Shown here piece after piece: positions 33,386-41,284 of a stretch of DNA of 64,000 bases (its first letter is position 1; every line of letters starts with the position of its first letter). The position numbers and the translations under genes are program-made. The stretch is taken from contig NZ_LYOY01000029.1 of NCBI RefSeq assembly GCF_001653515.1, forward strand, positions 62,001-126,000, in the 5' to 3' direction. The notes under the pieces were generated by a model. It saw only the letters and a list, made by a program, of their open reading frames with translations, did no database searches and was not told the DNA's origin. Origin of the DNA: Streptomyces sp. ERV7. Lineage in GTDB: Bacteria > Actinomycetota > Actinomycetes > Streptomycetales > Streptomycetaceae.

Positions 33386-34535
33386 CCGAAAGGCCGCCAC
33401 GGAAGCCCTGGGCACGGTGGACACGCCTTCGGCCGATCGGGCACAGTCCCGCGGCGGGGTGTCACACGCGTCAGCGGGGCGGCGGGCTGTCGTGACGACG
33501 CGGACGGGCGCGGGCATGCGCACCCGACGCATCCCCACTGCCCTGCTCCTGCTGCTCGCCTTCGTGGTCCTGCTCGTCTCCATGGCCGCGTCGGTCCGCA
33601 TCGGCACCACCGATGTCGGCTACGCCGATCTGCTGCGCACCGTCGGCGCCCACGGCGGCCTGGACGTCACGGCGCTTCCCCCGCTGGCCGACTCGCTCGT
33701 GTGGGAGCTGCGTATTCCGCGCGTCCTGCTGGCCGCCTGCGTCGGCGCCGCGCTCGCGGTGTGCGGAGCCGCGCTGCAGGCCGTCACCCGCAACGCCCTC
33801 GCCGACCCGTATCTCCTGGGGATCTCCTCGGGCGCCTCCACCGGCGCGGTCGCCGTGGTCGTCCTCGGGCTGGGCGCCGGATCCCTCGGGGTGACCGGCG
33901 GAGCGTTCGCCGGGGCTCTGTGCTCCTTCGGCCTGTTGATGCTCCTCCTCGGCCGCAGCGGCCTCGACTCGGTACGCATCACGCTCACCGGGGTCGTCGT
34001 GGCCCAGCTGTTCACCGCCCTGACCTCGCTGATCCTGATGGCCTCGGGTGACGCCGAGGTGATGCGGGCGATCACCCAGTGGCTGCTCGGCTCGATGACC
34101 TCGGCCCGCTGGGACGCCGTAGCCGTCTGCGCCCCGGTCACCGCGGTCGGTCTGGCCGTGCTGTGGGGGAGTGCGCCGGCCCTCGACAGCTTCGCCTTCG
34201 GAGCCGACACCGCGGCCTCGCTCGGTATCGACGTACGGACGATACGCACCGCACTGCTGGTGGTGACGTCCCTGATGACCGCGGTGGCGGTCGCCGCCGT
34301 GGGACAGATCGGCTTCGTGGGGCTGATCGTCCCGCACGTCGTACGGTTCCTCGTCGGCCCGCTGCACCGGGTGCTGCTGCCGTTCTCGGCCCTTTTGGGC
34401 GCGGTCTTCCTGGTGTGGACCGACGCGCTCGCCCGGGTCGCGTTCGCACCGCAGGAGGTGCCGGTCGGAGTGTTCACGGCGCTCCTCGGTGCGCCCCTGT
34501 TCCTGCTGGTCCTGCGCAAGCGGGGGGAGCTGTGA
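33375..34535 (+). CDS. FecCD family metallophore ABC permease
   Basis: A 386-aa permease of the FecCD/BtuC type with about ten membrane helices. Family motifs are RIPRVLLAACVGAALAVCGAALQAVTRNALADPYLLGISSGAS and GQIGFVGLIVPHVVRFLVG, the latter the coupling loop to the ATPase. The ATG at 33375 overlaps the lipoprotein gene by 11 bp with GAAGGA eight bases upstream, giving an unusually long hydrophilic N-terminus of about 50 residues. A GTG at 33492 would remove it and is the alternative. It would form the channel for the complex delivered by the lipoprotein. Confidence 0.9.
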   Translation: MSASRKAATEALGTVDTPSADRAQSRGGVSHASAGRRAVVTTRTGAGMRTRRIPTALLLLLAFVVLLVSMAASVRIGTTDVGYADLLRTVGAHGGLDVTALPPLADSLVWELRIPRVLLAACVGAALAVCGAALQAVTRNALADPYLLGISSGASTGAVAVVVLGLGAGSLGVTGGAFAGALCSFGLLMLLLGRSGLDSVRITLTGVVVAQLFTALTSLILMASGDAEVMRAITQWLLGSMTSARWDAVAVCAPVTAVGLAVLWGSAPALDSFAFGADTAASLGIDVRTIRTALLVVTSLMTAVAVAAVGQIGFVGLIVPHVVRFLVGPLHRVLLPFSALLGAVFLVWTDALARVAFAPQEVPVGVFTALLGAPLFLLVLRKRGEL

Positions 34536-35353
34536 GGATCACCGCCGAAGGGCTCACCTGGCGCGCCGGGGGCGTGACCATCGTGGACGGCGTCGACCTG
34601 GCTGTCGGCGAGGGCGAGACGGTGGGACTCATCGGGCCCAACGGCTCGGGCAAGTCCTCCCTGCTGCGCTGCCTTGCCGGGCTGCGCACGCCCGGCGCCG
34701 GCCAGGTGTGCCACGGCGGACAGGCGATCCACGGCCTCGGCGCCCGCCGCATCGCCCAGCGCCTCGCCTTCGTCGAGCAGAGCGCCGAGACCGACAGCGA
34801 ACTGCGCGTCGCCGATGTGGCCGGACTCGGCCGCATCCCCTTCCAGGACCGCTGGCGCGGCCCCGGCGCACAGGACCGGGCGATCGTCGCCGCCGCCCTC
34901 GACCGCCTCGGCCTCACCGCCCTGGCCGCACGCCCCTGGAAGGAGCTGTCCGGCGGCGAACGCCAACGCACCCACCTGGCACGGGCCCTGGCCCAGCAGC
35001 CGGACGCGATCCTCCTGGACGAGCCGACCAACCACCTCGACGTGAAACACCAACTGGACCTGCTGGAGCTGCTCGCCGCCACCGCCCAGACGGTTCTGGT
35101 CGCCCTGCACGACCTGTCCCTGGCCGCCCGCTACTGCGACCGGCTGCTCCTCCTCCACCACGGCCGCCTGATCGCCGACGGTCCGCCCAAGGACGTCCTG
35201 ACCCCGGCTCGCCTCGCCGAGGTCTTCGAGGTCGACGCGGAGATCGGCCCCGACCCCCTCGGACGGCTCGCCGTCACCTACCGAGGCCCCCTGCCCCGGC
35301 TGGACCCCCTCCCCAACACCACCACCATGACCGCAAGAGGAGACCGCACATGA
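34532..35353 (+). CDS. Metallophore ABC transporter ATP-binding protein
   Basis: A 273-aa ATPase of the FepC/BtuD type that powers the preceding permease. Walker A is GPNGSGKSS (Lys41), the Q-loop is in AFVEQSAE, the signature is LSGGERQR (139-146), Walker B is ILLDEPTNHLD (Asp163/Glu164) and the H-loop is ALHDLSLAARYCDR. The GTG start overlaps the permease stop as GTGA, with GGGGGAG before it. The C-terminal tail of about 15 residues is Pro/Thr-rich and specific to this protein. Confidence 0.94.
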   Translation: MRITAEGLTWRAGGVTIVDGVDLAVGEGETVGLIGPNGSGKSSLLRCLAGLRTPGAGQVCHGGQAIHGLGARRIAQRLAFVEQSAETDSELRVADVAGLGRIPFQDRWRGPGAQDRAIVAAALDRLGLTALAARPWKELSGGERQRTHLARALAQQPDAILLDEPTNHLDVKHQLDLLELLAATAQTVLVALHDLSLAARYCDRLLLLHHGRLIADGPPKDVLTPARLAEVFEVDAEIGPDPLGRLAVTYRGPLPRLDPLPNTTTMTARGDRT

Positions 35354-36156
35354 ACGTCGACACCCTCATCCGTGACGTACTCAAGGGTGAACACGGCCCG
35401 AATCCCGAAGAGCTGACCGCCACCAGCGTCTTCTGGATCCACCACGGCACCCGCCTCAAGGGCGGCACCACGACCTACCTCAACCAATACGTCCTGGTCC
35501 GCCTCGGCGCGTCGTTCGGGGCCTGTGCCTTCGAGGCCGGGGAGATCGATCCGGCCATCTGCCGGGACGCCTCGGGCAGTTCCCTCGCCGAGCTGCTGCG
35601 CGAGAGCCCGCGGCCCCTGCGGATCGCCGCACTCGACGCCTACCTCGCCGAGGCCGCACCGCACCGCGAGACGGCACACGCCGAGCCGGTCACCCTGCCC
35701 GCCGGGCCGCCCGAAGTGCGCGCGCGGGCCAGAGACGCGGCCATCGCCGGGCTGCTCGACATCCCGGAGGGCGCCGAGGTCGCCCTGATCGGGGTGGTCA
35801 ACCCGCTGCTCGCGGCCATCCGCGACCGTGGAGGCGTGCCACTGCCGTGCGACCTCAACCTGCGCACCACCCAGTGGGGCGAGAACGTCACCGACGACAT
35901 GGACGAGGTACTCGGCGCGGCGGACGCCGTCGTGGCGACCGGCATGACCCTGAGCAACGGTTCCTTCGACACGATCGTCGAACGCTGCCGCGACCGTCGG
36001 ATACCCCTGGTCGTCTACGCCCAGACCGGCAGCGCGATCGCCCGCGCCTTCCTGGACCACGGGGTGAGCGCACTGTCCGCGGAGCCCTTCCCCTTCTCAC
36101 AGTTCAGCGCTGACGAGACAACCCTGTACCGCTACCGCTCGCAGGACCGCGTGTGA
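35350..36156 (+). CDS. DUF364 (putative heavy-metal chelation) Rossmann-like protein
   Basis: A 268-aa soluble protein of the DUF4213/DUF364 type, annotated in Pfam as putative heavy-metal chelation on structural grounds. The N-terminal part (WIHHGTRLKGGTTTYLNQYVLVRLG) leads into a Rossmann-like C-terminal half (VALIGVVNPLLAAIRDRG). The GMTLSNGSFDTIVE block, about residues 198-211, is the family signature. No reaction is established. ATGA overlap with the ATPase gene and a GAGGAG site show tight coupling. I infer that it handles the metal or takes part in ligand synthesis. Confidence 0.82.
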   Translation: MNVDTLIRDVLKGEHGPNPEELTATSVFWIHHGTRLKGGTTTYLNQYVLVRLGASFGACAFEAGEIDPAICRDASGSSLAELLRESPRPLRIAALDAYLAEAAPHRETAHAEPVTLPAGPPEVRARARDAAIAGLLDIPEGAEVALIGVVNPLLAAIRDRGGVPLPCDLNLRTTQWGENVTDDMDEVLGAADAVVATGMTLSNGSFDTIVERCRDRRIPLVVYAQTGSAIARAFLDHGVSALSAEPFPFSQFSADETTLYRYRSQDRV

Positions 36157-37160
36157 GTGCCACTCCCACCACGTTCGGCGCCGGGCACGCCCACTGTCAC
36201 CACGGTGAGATCCTGCAGGGCCTCTTCCTCGATACCCACGGCCGTCGCTGCGAGGCTCTGGTCACCCTGCCGATGCACGGCCTCGGTACCCGGGCTCGGT
36301 TCATCCGCCGCCCGGGCACCCCGAGCGAGCACCTCTCGGTCAGCCCGCCCGGCCGTACGAAGGCCCTGCGCGCCGCGGCCCTGGTGCTCGCCGAGTGCTG
36401 CACGGACGCGGCCTGCGGCGGCGAACTGCACCTGGACGGCGACATCCCGGTGGGCCTGGGCATGGGCTCATCCACCAGCGATGTCATCGCCTCGATCCGC
36501 GCGGTCGCCGACGCCCACGGCGTCCAGCTCACCCAGCAGACCGTCGCCCACCTGGCCGTCCGCGCCGAACAGGCCTGCGACCCGCTGATGCTGGACGGGC
36601 GCCCCGTGCTCTTCGCCCAGCGCGAGGGCCGCGTCCTTGAGGCACTCGGCCACTCCCTGCCCCCGGCGGTCGTCGTCGGCTGCACCCTCGGTGGCGGCCG
36701 CCCCGTCGACACCCTCGCCCTGCCCCCACGTACCTACCAGGAAAGCGACATCACCGCCTACGCCCGCCTGCGGAACCTGCTGCGCCTCGCCATCACGCAC
36801 AACGACACCGCACTGCTCGGCTACGTCAGCACACACAGCGCCCGCCTCGGCCAACGCCACCTACCACACCACGAGTTCCCCACCCTTCTGCGGATCGCCT
36901 GGCACACCGGCGCCGTCGGCGTGCAGATCGCCCACAGCGGCAATGTGGCCGGCCTGCTCTTCGACCCGGCCGCCCCCGCACTCCCACACCGGCTGCACGG
37001 CTGCCGATCCGCCCTGGCCCAGGCAGGAATCCCCACCACCCGCACCTTCACCATCCACCCCACCCCGCAGGAGCCCCCGCATGGACACGCACATCGCCGA
37101 AGCGATCGGCCGCCCCGACCTCGTACGCCTCGACGACCGCTTCCTCTGCCTCCGCTTTGA
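36153..37160 (+). CDS. GHMP family kinase, L-threonine/L-serine kinase-like (PduX type)
   Basis: A 335-aa GHMP-fold kinase. The N-terminal HCHHGEILQG (14-23) corresponds to the GELxQG motif of L-threonine kinase PduX. The ATP loop is IPVGLGMGSSTSD (98-110). A C-terminal GHMP motif lies near AHSGNVAGLLFDP. PduX makes L-threonine O-3-phosphate for cobalamin. The adjacent gene encodes a cysteine-synthase-like PLP enzyme, so I infer phosphorylation of Ser or Thr as its substrate, by analogy with SbnI and SbnA in staphyloferrin B synthesis. The GTG overlaps the previous stop as GTGA. Its 3' end overlaps the next gene by 80 bp and encodes a Pro/Arg-rich tail. Confidence 0.82.
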   Translation: MSATPTTFGAGHAHCHHGEILQGLFLDTHGRRCEALVTLPMHGLGTRARFIRRPGTPSEHLSVSPPGRTKALRAAALVLAECCTDAACGGELHLDGDIPVGLGMGSSTSDVIASIRAVADAHGVQLTQQTVAHLAVRAEQACDPLMLDGRPVLFAQREGRVLEALGHSLPPAVVVGCTLGGGRPVDTLALPPRTYQESDITAYARLRNLLRLAITHNDTALLGYVSTHSARLGQRHLPHHEFPTLLRIAWHTGAVGVQIAHSGNVAGLLFDPAAPALPHRLHGCRSALAQAGIPTTRTFTIHPTPQEPPHGHAHRRSDRPPRPRTPRRPLPLPPL

Positions 37161-38091
37161 AACCATGAAGGTGGTTTCCGCCATGGCGGCGGTCCGTCAC
37201 CTCCTCGACACCGGCACCGTACGCCGCGGCGACACCCTCCTCGACAGTTCCAGCGGCATCTACGCCTACGCCCTCGCCCTCGCCTGCCACCGCTACGGCA
37301 TGCGCTGCCACATCGTCGGCTCCACCACCGTCGACCGCACCCTGCGCACCCAACTCGCTGTCCTGGGAGCCGAGCTGGAGCAGATGGAACCCTGCGGTGA
37401 CGACCTCAAACTCGACCAGAAACGGCGCGTCGCCCGGATCGAGGAGATCCTGCGGGAACACCCCGAGTACCACTGGATGCGCCAGTACCACGACGACATC
37501 CACTACCTCGGCTACCGGGCCGTCGCCGACCGGCTGCGCGCGGAAACCGGCAGCCACCCGCTCACCCTGGTGGGCGGCGTCGGCTCCGGCGCCTCGACCG
37601 GAGCCCTCGCCCGCTACCTGCGCGAACACACCCCCGACGTCGAACTCGTCGGCGTCCAGCCCTTCGGCAGCGTCACGTTCGGCGCCGAACACCTCACCGA
37701 CCCGGAGATCATCATCGCCGGAATCGGCAGCTCGATTCCCTTCGGCAACGTCTCGCACACGGCGTACGACACCATCCACTGGATCGGTTTCGAGGCGGCG
37801 CGCGCCGGTAGCGTCGACCTTCTGCGCTCGCACGCGCTCTTCGCGGGGCTCTCGACCGGGGCGGGCTATCTGGCTGCCGGATGGGAGCGCGCGCAGGCCC
37901 CGGACCGCACTGTCGTGTTCATCGCCGCCGACACCGGGCACCGGTATGTCGACTCGGTCTTCGCCCGGCACCGAGAAGCGCTCGTCCCCTCCGGTCTCGC
38001 ACCCCGCACCGTGAGATCCGTCGACGACCTGGCGCTGCCGTGGTCGCGCATGGCCTGGAGCCGGACGCCACAGCCGGGCCGCGCTCGCTGA
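37081..38091 (+). CDS. PLP-dependent cysteine-synthase/SbnA-like enzyme
   Basis: A 336-aa fold-type II PLP enzyme. The Schiff-base lysine is probably Lys30 (FETMKVVSA), where cysteine synthases read NSVKDR. The substrate loop, TSGNTG in CysK, is SSSGIYAYALA here. The phosphate-binding Gly loop is GGVGSGASTGALARYL, and GLSTGAGYLAAGW is near the end. The altered substrate loop argues against ordinary cysteine synthesis. With a putative Ser/Thr kinase upstream, a beta-replacement on phosphoserine or phosphothreonine giving a 2,3-diamino acid unit is plausible but unproven. AGGAG sits seven bases before the ATG. Last gene of the operon. Confidence 0.85.
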   Translation: MDTHIAEAIGRPDLVRLDDRFLCLRFETMKVVSAMAAVRHLLDTGTVRRGDTLLDSSSGIYAYALALACHRYGMRCHIVGSTTVDRTLRTQLAVLGAELEQMEPCGDDLKLDQKRRVARIEEILREHPEYHWMRQYHDDIHYLGYRAVADRLRAETGSHPLTLVGGVGSGASTGALARYLREHTPDVELVGVQPFGSVTFGAEHLTDPEIIIAGIGSSIPFGNVSHTAYDTIHWIGFEAARAGSVDLLRSHALFAGLSTGAGYLAAGWERAQAPDRTVVFIAADTGHRYVDSVFARHREALVPSGLAPRTVRSVDDLALPWSRMAWSRTPQPGRAR

Positions 38092-38181
38092 CGGCGAGGT
38101 CGCGGTGAGCGGATCATCTCCGACCACGGTGTGACCTCTCGGGGCGGGCGTCGCACGGGCGGCTCGGGTGGTGCAAGGCTG

Positions 38182-38202
38182 CCGTATTAGTACGGATGTA
38201 CT
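38182..38202. promoter_or_regulatory. Two overlapping palindromes
   Basis: CCGTA-TTAG-TACGG and AGTAC-GGAT-GTACT overlap in this stretch, each with perfect 5-bp arms and 4-bp spacers. They lie about 100 bp upstream of a strong promoter. A half-similar AGTACTTATGT occurs at that promoter. Candidate regulator sites, regulator unknown. Confidence 0.4.
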
Positions 38203-38301
38203 GACACGCCGGACTGTACCGATGGCCCGAGCCGGAGTGCCGTGCCCGGCAGGGGCCTCGGCGCGGCTTCGCCCCACTCACAGGCAGGCTAGATGTCCGT
38301 A

Positions 38302-38330
38302 TTGCACTGTTCCGGATCGCGGGTTATAGT
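38302..38330 (+). promoter_or_regulatory. Strong sigma-70-type promoter for the VOC gene
   Basis: TTGCAC and TATAGT are separated by exactly 17 bp, close to the HrdB consensus and unusual in this GC-rich window. Transcription would start near 38337, about 155 nt before the VOC gene. A palindrome CCCAT-ACGG-ATGGG (38339-38352) lies at the start site. The rest of the 399-bp gap between the metallophore operon and the VOC gene shows no gene I would call. Confidence 0.65.
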
Positions 38331-38490
38331 ACTTATGTCCCATACGGATGGGATGCTGCCCCGCAGCTCCCGCCGGACCGGCCCACGCGTGCCCCCTGGC
38401 CGTGTCGCCTGTGATGCCGGCCCATCCGCCCGAATCTCCTGGCCGGGGCATACCTGTGCCCCGTGCCTGTCTCTGAAGGAGTGATCCCCG

Positions 38491-38877
38491 ATGAAGGCTC
38501 CCGCGATCTCCCCGTGCCTGGGCGTCCCCGACACCCAGGCGGCCGTCGACTTCTTCGAGAAGCTCGGCTTCACCGCCCTGCCCGCAGGCGACGACGCCAA
38601 CGACGACCTCCGCATCCTGTTGTTCGAGGGCGAGTTCGCCCTCATGCTCTACCACGAGGAGCACCTGCGCGGCTGGCTGCCCTCCCTCAAGGACACCCCC
38701 GTCGGCGCGTTCGGCATGTTCTACCTGGCCGTCGACGACTTCGACACTTACGTCAAGAAGATCCGTCCCCTCGTCACGGTGGAGAAGGACGTGATGGAGC
38801 ACCACGGGCAGAAGCTCTTCTACTTCTCCGACCCCCACGGCTACGTCATCGCCGTCACTCAGAAGCAGACCTGGTGA
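38491..38877 (+). CDS. VOC (glyoxalase/bleomycin-resistance fold) family protein
   Basis: A 128-aa protein with the vicinal-oxygen-chelate fold: an N-terminal SPCLGVPDTQAAVDFFEKLGF module and a C-terminal FYFSDPHGYVIAV strand. Members include glyoxalases, dioxygenases and drug-binding resistance proteins. FALMLYHEEHLRGWLP lies where antibiotic-binding members hold the ligand. AAGGAG lies ten bases before the ATG. It has its own strong promoter and palindromes upstream, suggesting induction by a small molecule. Substrate unknown. Confidence 0.85.
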   Translation: MKAPAISPCLGVPDTQAAVDFFEKLGFTALPAGDDANDDLRILLFEGEFALMLYHEEHLRGWLPSLKDTPVGAFGMFYLAVDDFDTYVKKIRPLVTVEKDVMEHHGQKLFYFSDPHGYVIAVTQKQTW

Positions 38878-38937
38878 CATCCGCCGTCATGGGCTTTCTT
38901 CTGGCCACCCGTCGTCCCCGCTTCCGAAAGCAGTCCG

Positions 38938-40137
38938 ATGTCCACCGCCTCGCGTCGTGTCACCCCCGCTGAGCGCCGTGCCCGCCTGGCCCGTCGCCAT
39001 TTGCTGACCCCTGCTGCCAGGGTGGCCGGGGTCGAGGACGTCGCGCAGGCGCTGATCGGTCTGCACGCGACCGACCCGGCGACCGTCTTCCTCAGCGCGT
39101 CGGCCCGCATGCGCATCCCTACAGTCGAGGACATCGACCAGGCGCTTTACGACCCCGCGGCAATGACACGCCTGCGGTGCATGCGCCGCACCATGTTCGC
39201 CGTCCCGGCCGCCCTGGCGCCCCTGATCCAGGCCGCCGCCGCCAAGGACCGCCACCGCCACCGCCCCGAGGCGGTCAAGCGGCTCGGGGCGGCGGTCGGC
39301 TGGGACGAGGCCCGCTACACCGTCGCGGAACAGGACCTGCTGGCCGCGCTCGCCGCACGCGGGGAGGCCACCGCCGCCGAACTCGCCGCTGCCGTACCCG
39401 ACCTGGCCGAGCAGATCGTCACGTTCCCCGGCAAGCCGTACGAGTCCCGCCAACGCGTGTGCGCGACCGTCTTGGGGGTGCTCGCAGCCGAGGGCCGCGT
39501 CCGCCGCTCCCGCCCGGCGGGTTCTTGGACCTCCGCCCAGTTCCGCTGGACGACGGCCGACCCCCTGCCCGAACTCCCCGCCCCCGAGGCGCAGGCCGAG
39601 CTGGCCCGCCGCTATCTCACCGCCTTCGGCCCGGCCACAGCCGAGGACCTCAAGTGGTGGACGGGCTGGAGCGTGAGCGTCACCCGTAAGACCCTCGCGG
39701 CGGCCGACGCCGTCGAAGTCGCCTTGGACGAGGGCACCGGCTACGTCCTGCCCGACGACACCGAAACCGTCCGCGCATCCGAGCCCGCCGCAGTCCTGCT
39801 GCCGAGCCTGGACCCCACCCCCATGGGCTGGCGCCACCGTGACTTCTACCTCGACCCCGCCCATACCAAGGCCCTGTTCGACCGTAACGGCAACATCGGC
39901 CCCACGCTGTGGTGGGACGGCCGCATCATCGGGTCCTGGGCCCAGCACCGCGACGGCCACATCAACCACCACCTGTTCGCCGACCCGGGCCGTGCGGCCC
40001 GCACCGCCATCGCCACCGAGACCGACCGTCTGACCGCCTTCCTCGGCACCACCCGCGTCATTCCCTGCTACCGCACCCCACTCGAACGTGAACTGGCCGC
40101 CCAACCACTGGGAACACCGCACTCCAACCGCGCATGA
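38938..40137 (+). CDS. HTH_42 (YcaQ/AlkZ-related) winged-helix protein
   Basis: A 399-aa protein of the winged-helix HTH_42 family, related to the DNA crosslink glycosylases AlkZ and YcaQ. Visible blocks are VAQALIGLHATDPATVFLSASAR, LRCMRRTMFAVP, RWTTADPLPELP, FGPATAEDLKWWTGWS and LLPSLDPTPMGWRHRDFYL. In characterised glycosylases the catalytic QxQ/QxD motif sits near the first block, where this protein reads HAT. It may therefore have another activity or none. No strong ribosome site precedes the ATG; it starts 60 bp after the VOC gene and may share its transcript. Confidence 0.82.
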   Translation: MSTASRRVTPAERRARLARRHLLTPAARVAGVEDVAQALIGLHATDPATVFLSASARMRIPTVEDIDQALYDPAAMTRLRCMRRTMFAVPAALAPLIQAAAAKDRHRHRPEAVKRLGAAVGWDEARYTVAEQDLLAALAARGEATAAELAAAVPDLAEQIVTFPGKPYESRQRVCATVLGVLAAEGRVRRSRPAGSWTSAQFRWTTADPLPELPAPEAQAELARRYLTAFGPATAEDLKWWTGWSVSVTRKTLAAADAVEVALDEGTGYVLPDDTETVRASEPAAVLLPSLDPTPMGWRHRDFYLDPAHTKALFDRNGNIGPTLWWDGRIIGSWAQHRDGHINHHLFADPGRAARTAIATETDRLTAFLGTTRVIPCYRTPLERELAAQPLGTPHSNRA

Positions 40138-40194
40138 GCGCGGGCGCCGACATACCTCCGCTTGCCCATGATCCTGAAAAGAGGCTTCGACGCC

Positions 40195-40794
40195 ATGGCC
40201 GCCGACCAGCCCGCCCGGCGCCGCCGGGACCCGCAGCGCAGAATCGCGGAAATCGCCGAAGCCACCGAGCGTGTCATCGCCGCCCGCGGCATCGAAGGGC
40301 TGACCCATCGCGCCGTCGCCGAAGAGGCCCACGTACCTCTGGGGGCGACCACCTACCATTTCGCGACCAAGGACGACCTGATCCAGGCCGCCCTGGAACG
40401 CGCCTACCAGCGTTACGCCACCACGCTCGATGAGTGGGCCGCCCACCGGCCGACCCTGACCAGCAATCAGCTCGTCGTGCTGCTCACCGACGTCCTCATG
40501 AGCTGCTTCGGGCCCAACCGCGCCTACGAGACCGTCGAACTCGAGCTCTACGTCGCAGCACTGCGCCGCCCTGCCCTGCGCCCCCTCGTCGACAAGTACA
40601 CCCGGACCACCACGGATCTCCTGCTGGGCTACGTCGACGTGTCCACGGCGCGCGCCGCCACCGCCGCCATGAACGGACTGACCCTGCGCGGCCTGGCCAG
40701 CACGCAAGCTCCCACGCGTGATGAGGTCGAGGACATCCTGCGCCGCATCCTCACCCCCAACCCAGCCCTGTCCGCCGCGCCTTCCAGCAGCTAG
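40195..40794 (+). CDS. TetR family transcriptional regulator
   Basis: A 199-aa regulator with a TetR helix-turn-helix (RRIAEIAEATERVIAARGIEGLTHRAVAEEAHVPLGATTYHFATKDDLIQAAL). The C-terminal domain resembles that of TetR proteins linked to efflux or detoxification. AGAGG lies about nine bases before the chosen ATG; earlier ATG and TTG codons in frame are less well placed. It follows the HTH_42 gene on the same strand and could control the VOC/HTH_42 unit through the palindromes at the VOC promoter. Confidence 0.88.
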   Translation: MAADQPARRRRDPQRRIAEIAEATERVIAARGIEGLTHRAVAEEAHVPLGATTYHFATKDDLIQAALERAYQRYATTLDEWAAHRPTLTSNQLVVLLTDVLMSCFGPNRAYETVELELYVAALRRPALRPLVDKYTRTTTDLLLGYVDVSTARAATAAMNGLTLRGLASTQAPTRDEVEDILRRILTPNPALSAAPSSS

Positions 40795-41284
40795 GGCAGC
40801 GCACGTCGACCGAGCGGCGTGGGGCCATCCACCGGTTCCGCACGACGTTCCTGGATGGCTCAATCGGCTCGCCTCCGGATGAGCCGGGTGGGGTACGGAA
40901 AGGACGAAGGAAGCCGTAGCACGTGTCCGACTTCCAGGCAGGAGACGGCAATGAGAGCGACAGGCATCGGCGTGGGCCGCAAGGGCCCGGCCCTGGCTGT
41001 GTCGGCCATGGCGTGCCGCTCGGTGCGACAGGCACGGCGGGCACTGGCCACAGGCGGGTGGGCCGCGCGACGCCAAGCGCCGCGTCTGACGGTGTATCAC
41101 CGTCGGGAAGGCGTGCGGCTGGAGCGGGCTCGGACGCACTAGGCTCCGGTTGAGAATCTGCTCGTATCGGCCGTGGCGGGGATGTTTCGGCCCCGCATGA
41201 CGGCGGGTGCGGTACAGCCGGGGCCGCGCCACACCATTCCGGTCGGCTGGTCTTGCTCATGCCGTCGTCGGAGGAAGGGGAAGC
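40795..41284. other. 490-bp gap, at most one small doubtful gene
   Basis: No family-like coding sequence is visible on either strand. The one frame with a proper start signal is the doubtful 63-codon ORF at 40951. No hairpin or insertion-sequence end stands out. Confidence 0.5.
40951..41142 (+). CDS. Doubtful small ORF
   Basis: A 63-codon frame (start MRATGIGVGRKGPAL) with an AGGAG site eight bases before its ATG. The product is very Arg- and Ala-rich and I recognise nothing in it. It could be a small basic protein or a chance frame in GC-rich DNA. Confidence 0.25.
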   Translation: MRATGIGVGRKGPALAVSAMACRSVRQARRALATGGWAARRQAPRLTVYHRREGVRLERARTH

